A DNA stretch of 6,821 nucleotides. It comes from Phycisphaerae bacterium. Lineage in GTDB: Bacteria > Planctomycetota > Phycisphaerae > Sedimentisphaerales > Anaerohalosphaeraceae. Every line of letters begins with the position of its first letter. Positions within the stretch are counted from its first letter, which is position 1. Location of the stretch: positions 1 through 6,821 of the forward strand of contig SKKI01000135.1 in the NCBI GenBank assembly GCA_007121565.1, written 5' to 3'. Below are positions 6,365 to 6,821 of the stretch, piece after piece. Below the pieces are notes generated by a model. The model saw nothing but the letters and a program-made list of their open reading frames with translations, did no database searches and was not told the DNA's origin. The translations under genes and the position numbers were made by a program.

Positions 6365-6821
6365 AGGTGGTCCATTGCTTCCAGCGCGACGGCGGCGTCG
6401 CTGAAGTCCGTGCGCTGGGTGCCGATGATCTGGTAAGTCTCATGGCCTTTGCCGGCGATCAGGATTACATCGCCGGGCCGGGCCTGCGTGACGGCCAGAA
6501 CGATTGCTTTTTTGCGGTCCGGTTCGATCTGCACGACAGCGCGTTTTTGCGGCGAAAAGCCCTGACAAATGTCATCGATGATTGCCTGCGGCGTTTCGGT
6601 GCGGGGGTTGTCGCTGGTGACGATGATCTCATCGGCCAGTGATTCGGCCACGCCGGCCATGCGCGGGCGCTTGGTTTTGTCACGGTCGCCGCCGCAGCCG
6701 AAGACGACATGCAGACGCCGGCGGCAGATCGGACGCAGCGTCTTGAGCACATTGGCCAATGCATCGTCGGTATGGGCATAATCGACAAACACCCGGATGC
6801 CGCGGCGGTCGGCGGCTGGCG
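6361..6821 (-). CDS. murE: UDP-N-acetylmuramoyl-tripeptide synthetase (MurE), C-terminal part, meso-DAP type
   Basis: About 152 residues from the right window edge to the TGA at 6361-6363; the N-terminal and most of the central domain lie beyond 6821. Visible are VFVDYAHTDDAL (the Mur ligase D-Y-A-H-T/N-P-D element at the end of the ATPase domain, here with Asp where Pro is usual), VVFGCGGDRDKTKRPRM, TSDNPRTETP and IAGKGHETYQ. These belong to the C-terminal domain of MurE, which binds the incoming third amino acid. The DNPR motif (encoded at 6601-6612) together with the Gly and Glu of GKGHE contacts meso-diaminopimelate in E. coli MurE. Lysine-adding enzymes lack this Arg. The enzyme is therefore predicted to add meso-DAP to UDP-MurNAc-L-Ala-D-Glu. 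It is the first of three consecutive genes of the pathway and overlaps murF by 4 bp. The GTG at 6790-6792 is internal (Val of VFVDYAHT), not a start. Confidence 0.95.
   Translation of the reverse strand, partial: PAADRRGIRVFVDYAHTDDALANVLKTLRPICRRRLHVVFGCGGDRDKTKRPRMAGVAESLADEIIVTSDNPRTETPQAIIDDICQGFSPQKRAVVQIEPDRKKAIVLAVTQARPGDVILIAGKGHETYQIIGTQRTDFSDAAVALEAMDHL

Overview
The window is 6.8 kb of ordinary bacterial chromosome. It carries a peptidoglycan-precursor cluster, a translation GTPase and one secreted carbohydrate-active protein. Housekeeping gene content, GC-rich coding regions, weak or absent Shine-Dalgarno sites at several starts, and a secreted BNR-type propeller next to core genes suggest an uncultured Planctomycetota-like (PVC) polysaccharide degrader. 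That placement is an inference; nothing in the window is a formal taxonomic marker. The MurE fragment has the DNPR motif of the meso-diaminopimelate type, so the organism probably makes Gram-negative-style DAP peptidoglycan.

Left part, minus strand: positions 1 to about 96 hold the N-terminus of an RdgB/Ham1 nucleotide-pool cleaning phosphatase, cut by the window edge and lacking a normal start codon. Between it and the next gene is a G/C-rich stretch with two adjacent hairpins (159-202). Then comes a 502-residue secreted Asp-box (BNR) beta-propeller (235-1743, minus), perhaps a polysaccharide lyase. A compact divergent promoter region (about 1744-1915) separates it from lepA, with one recognisable sigma70-type promoter facing each way.

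Centre and right: lepA (elongation factor 4, 1916-3715, plus) runs tail to tail into mraY (3727-4866, minus) with only 11 bp between the stop codons. mraY is the last gene of a minus-strand murE-murF-mraY run. murE is cut by the right edge, murE and murF overlap by 4 bp (ATGA), and murF and mraY are separated by 109 bp that contain a conspicuous AT-rich 14-bp tandem repeat. The three products act consecutively: MurE adds the third peptide residue to UDP-MurNAc-dipeptide, MurF adds the D-Ala-D-Ala, and MraY moves the pentapeptide onto undecaprenyl phosphate to make lipid I. The usual continuation of such clusters (murD, ftsW, murG) is absent because lepA lies directly downstream.

I did not find a novel multi-gene system. 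The points most worth a second look are the broken 5' end of rdgB beside the hairpin element, the possible ulvan-lyase-like identity of the BNR protein, and the tandem repeat in front of mraY.
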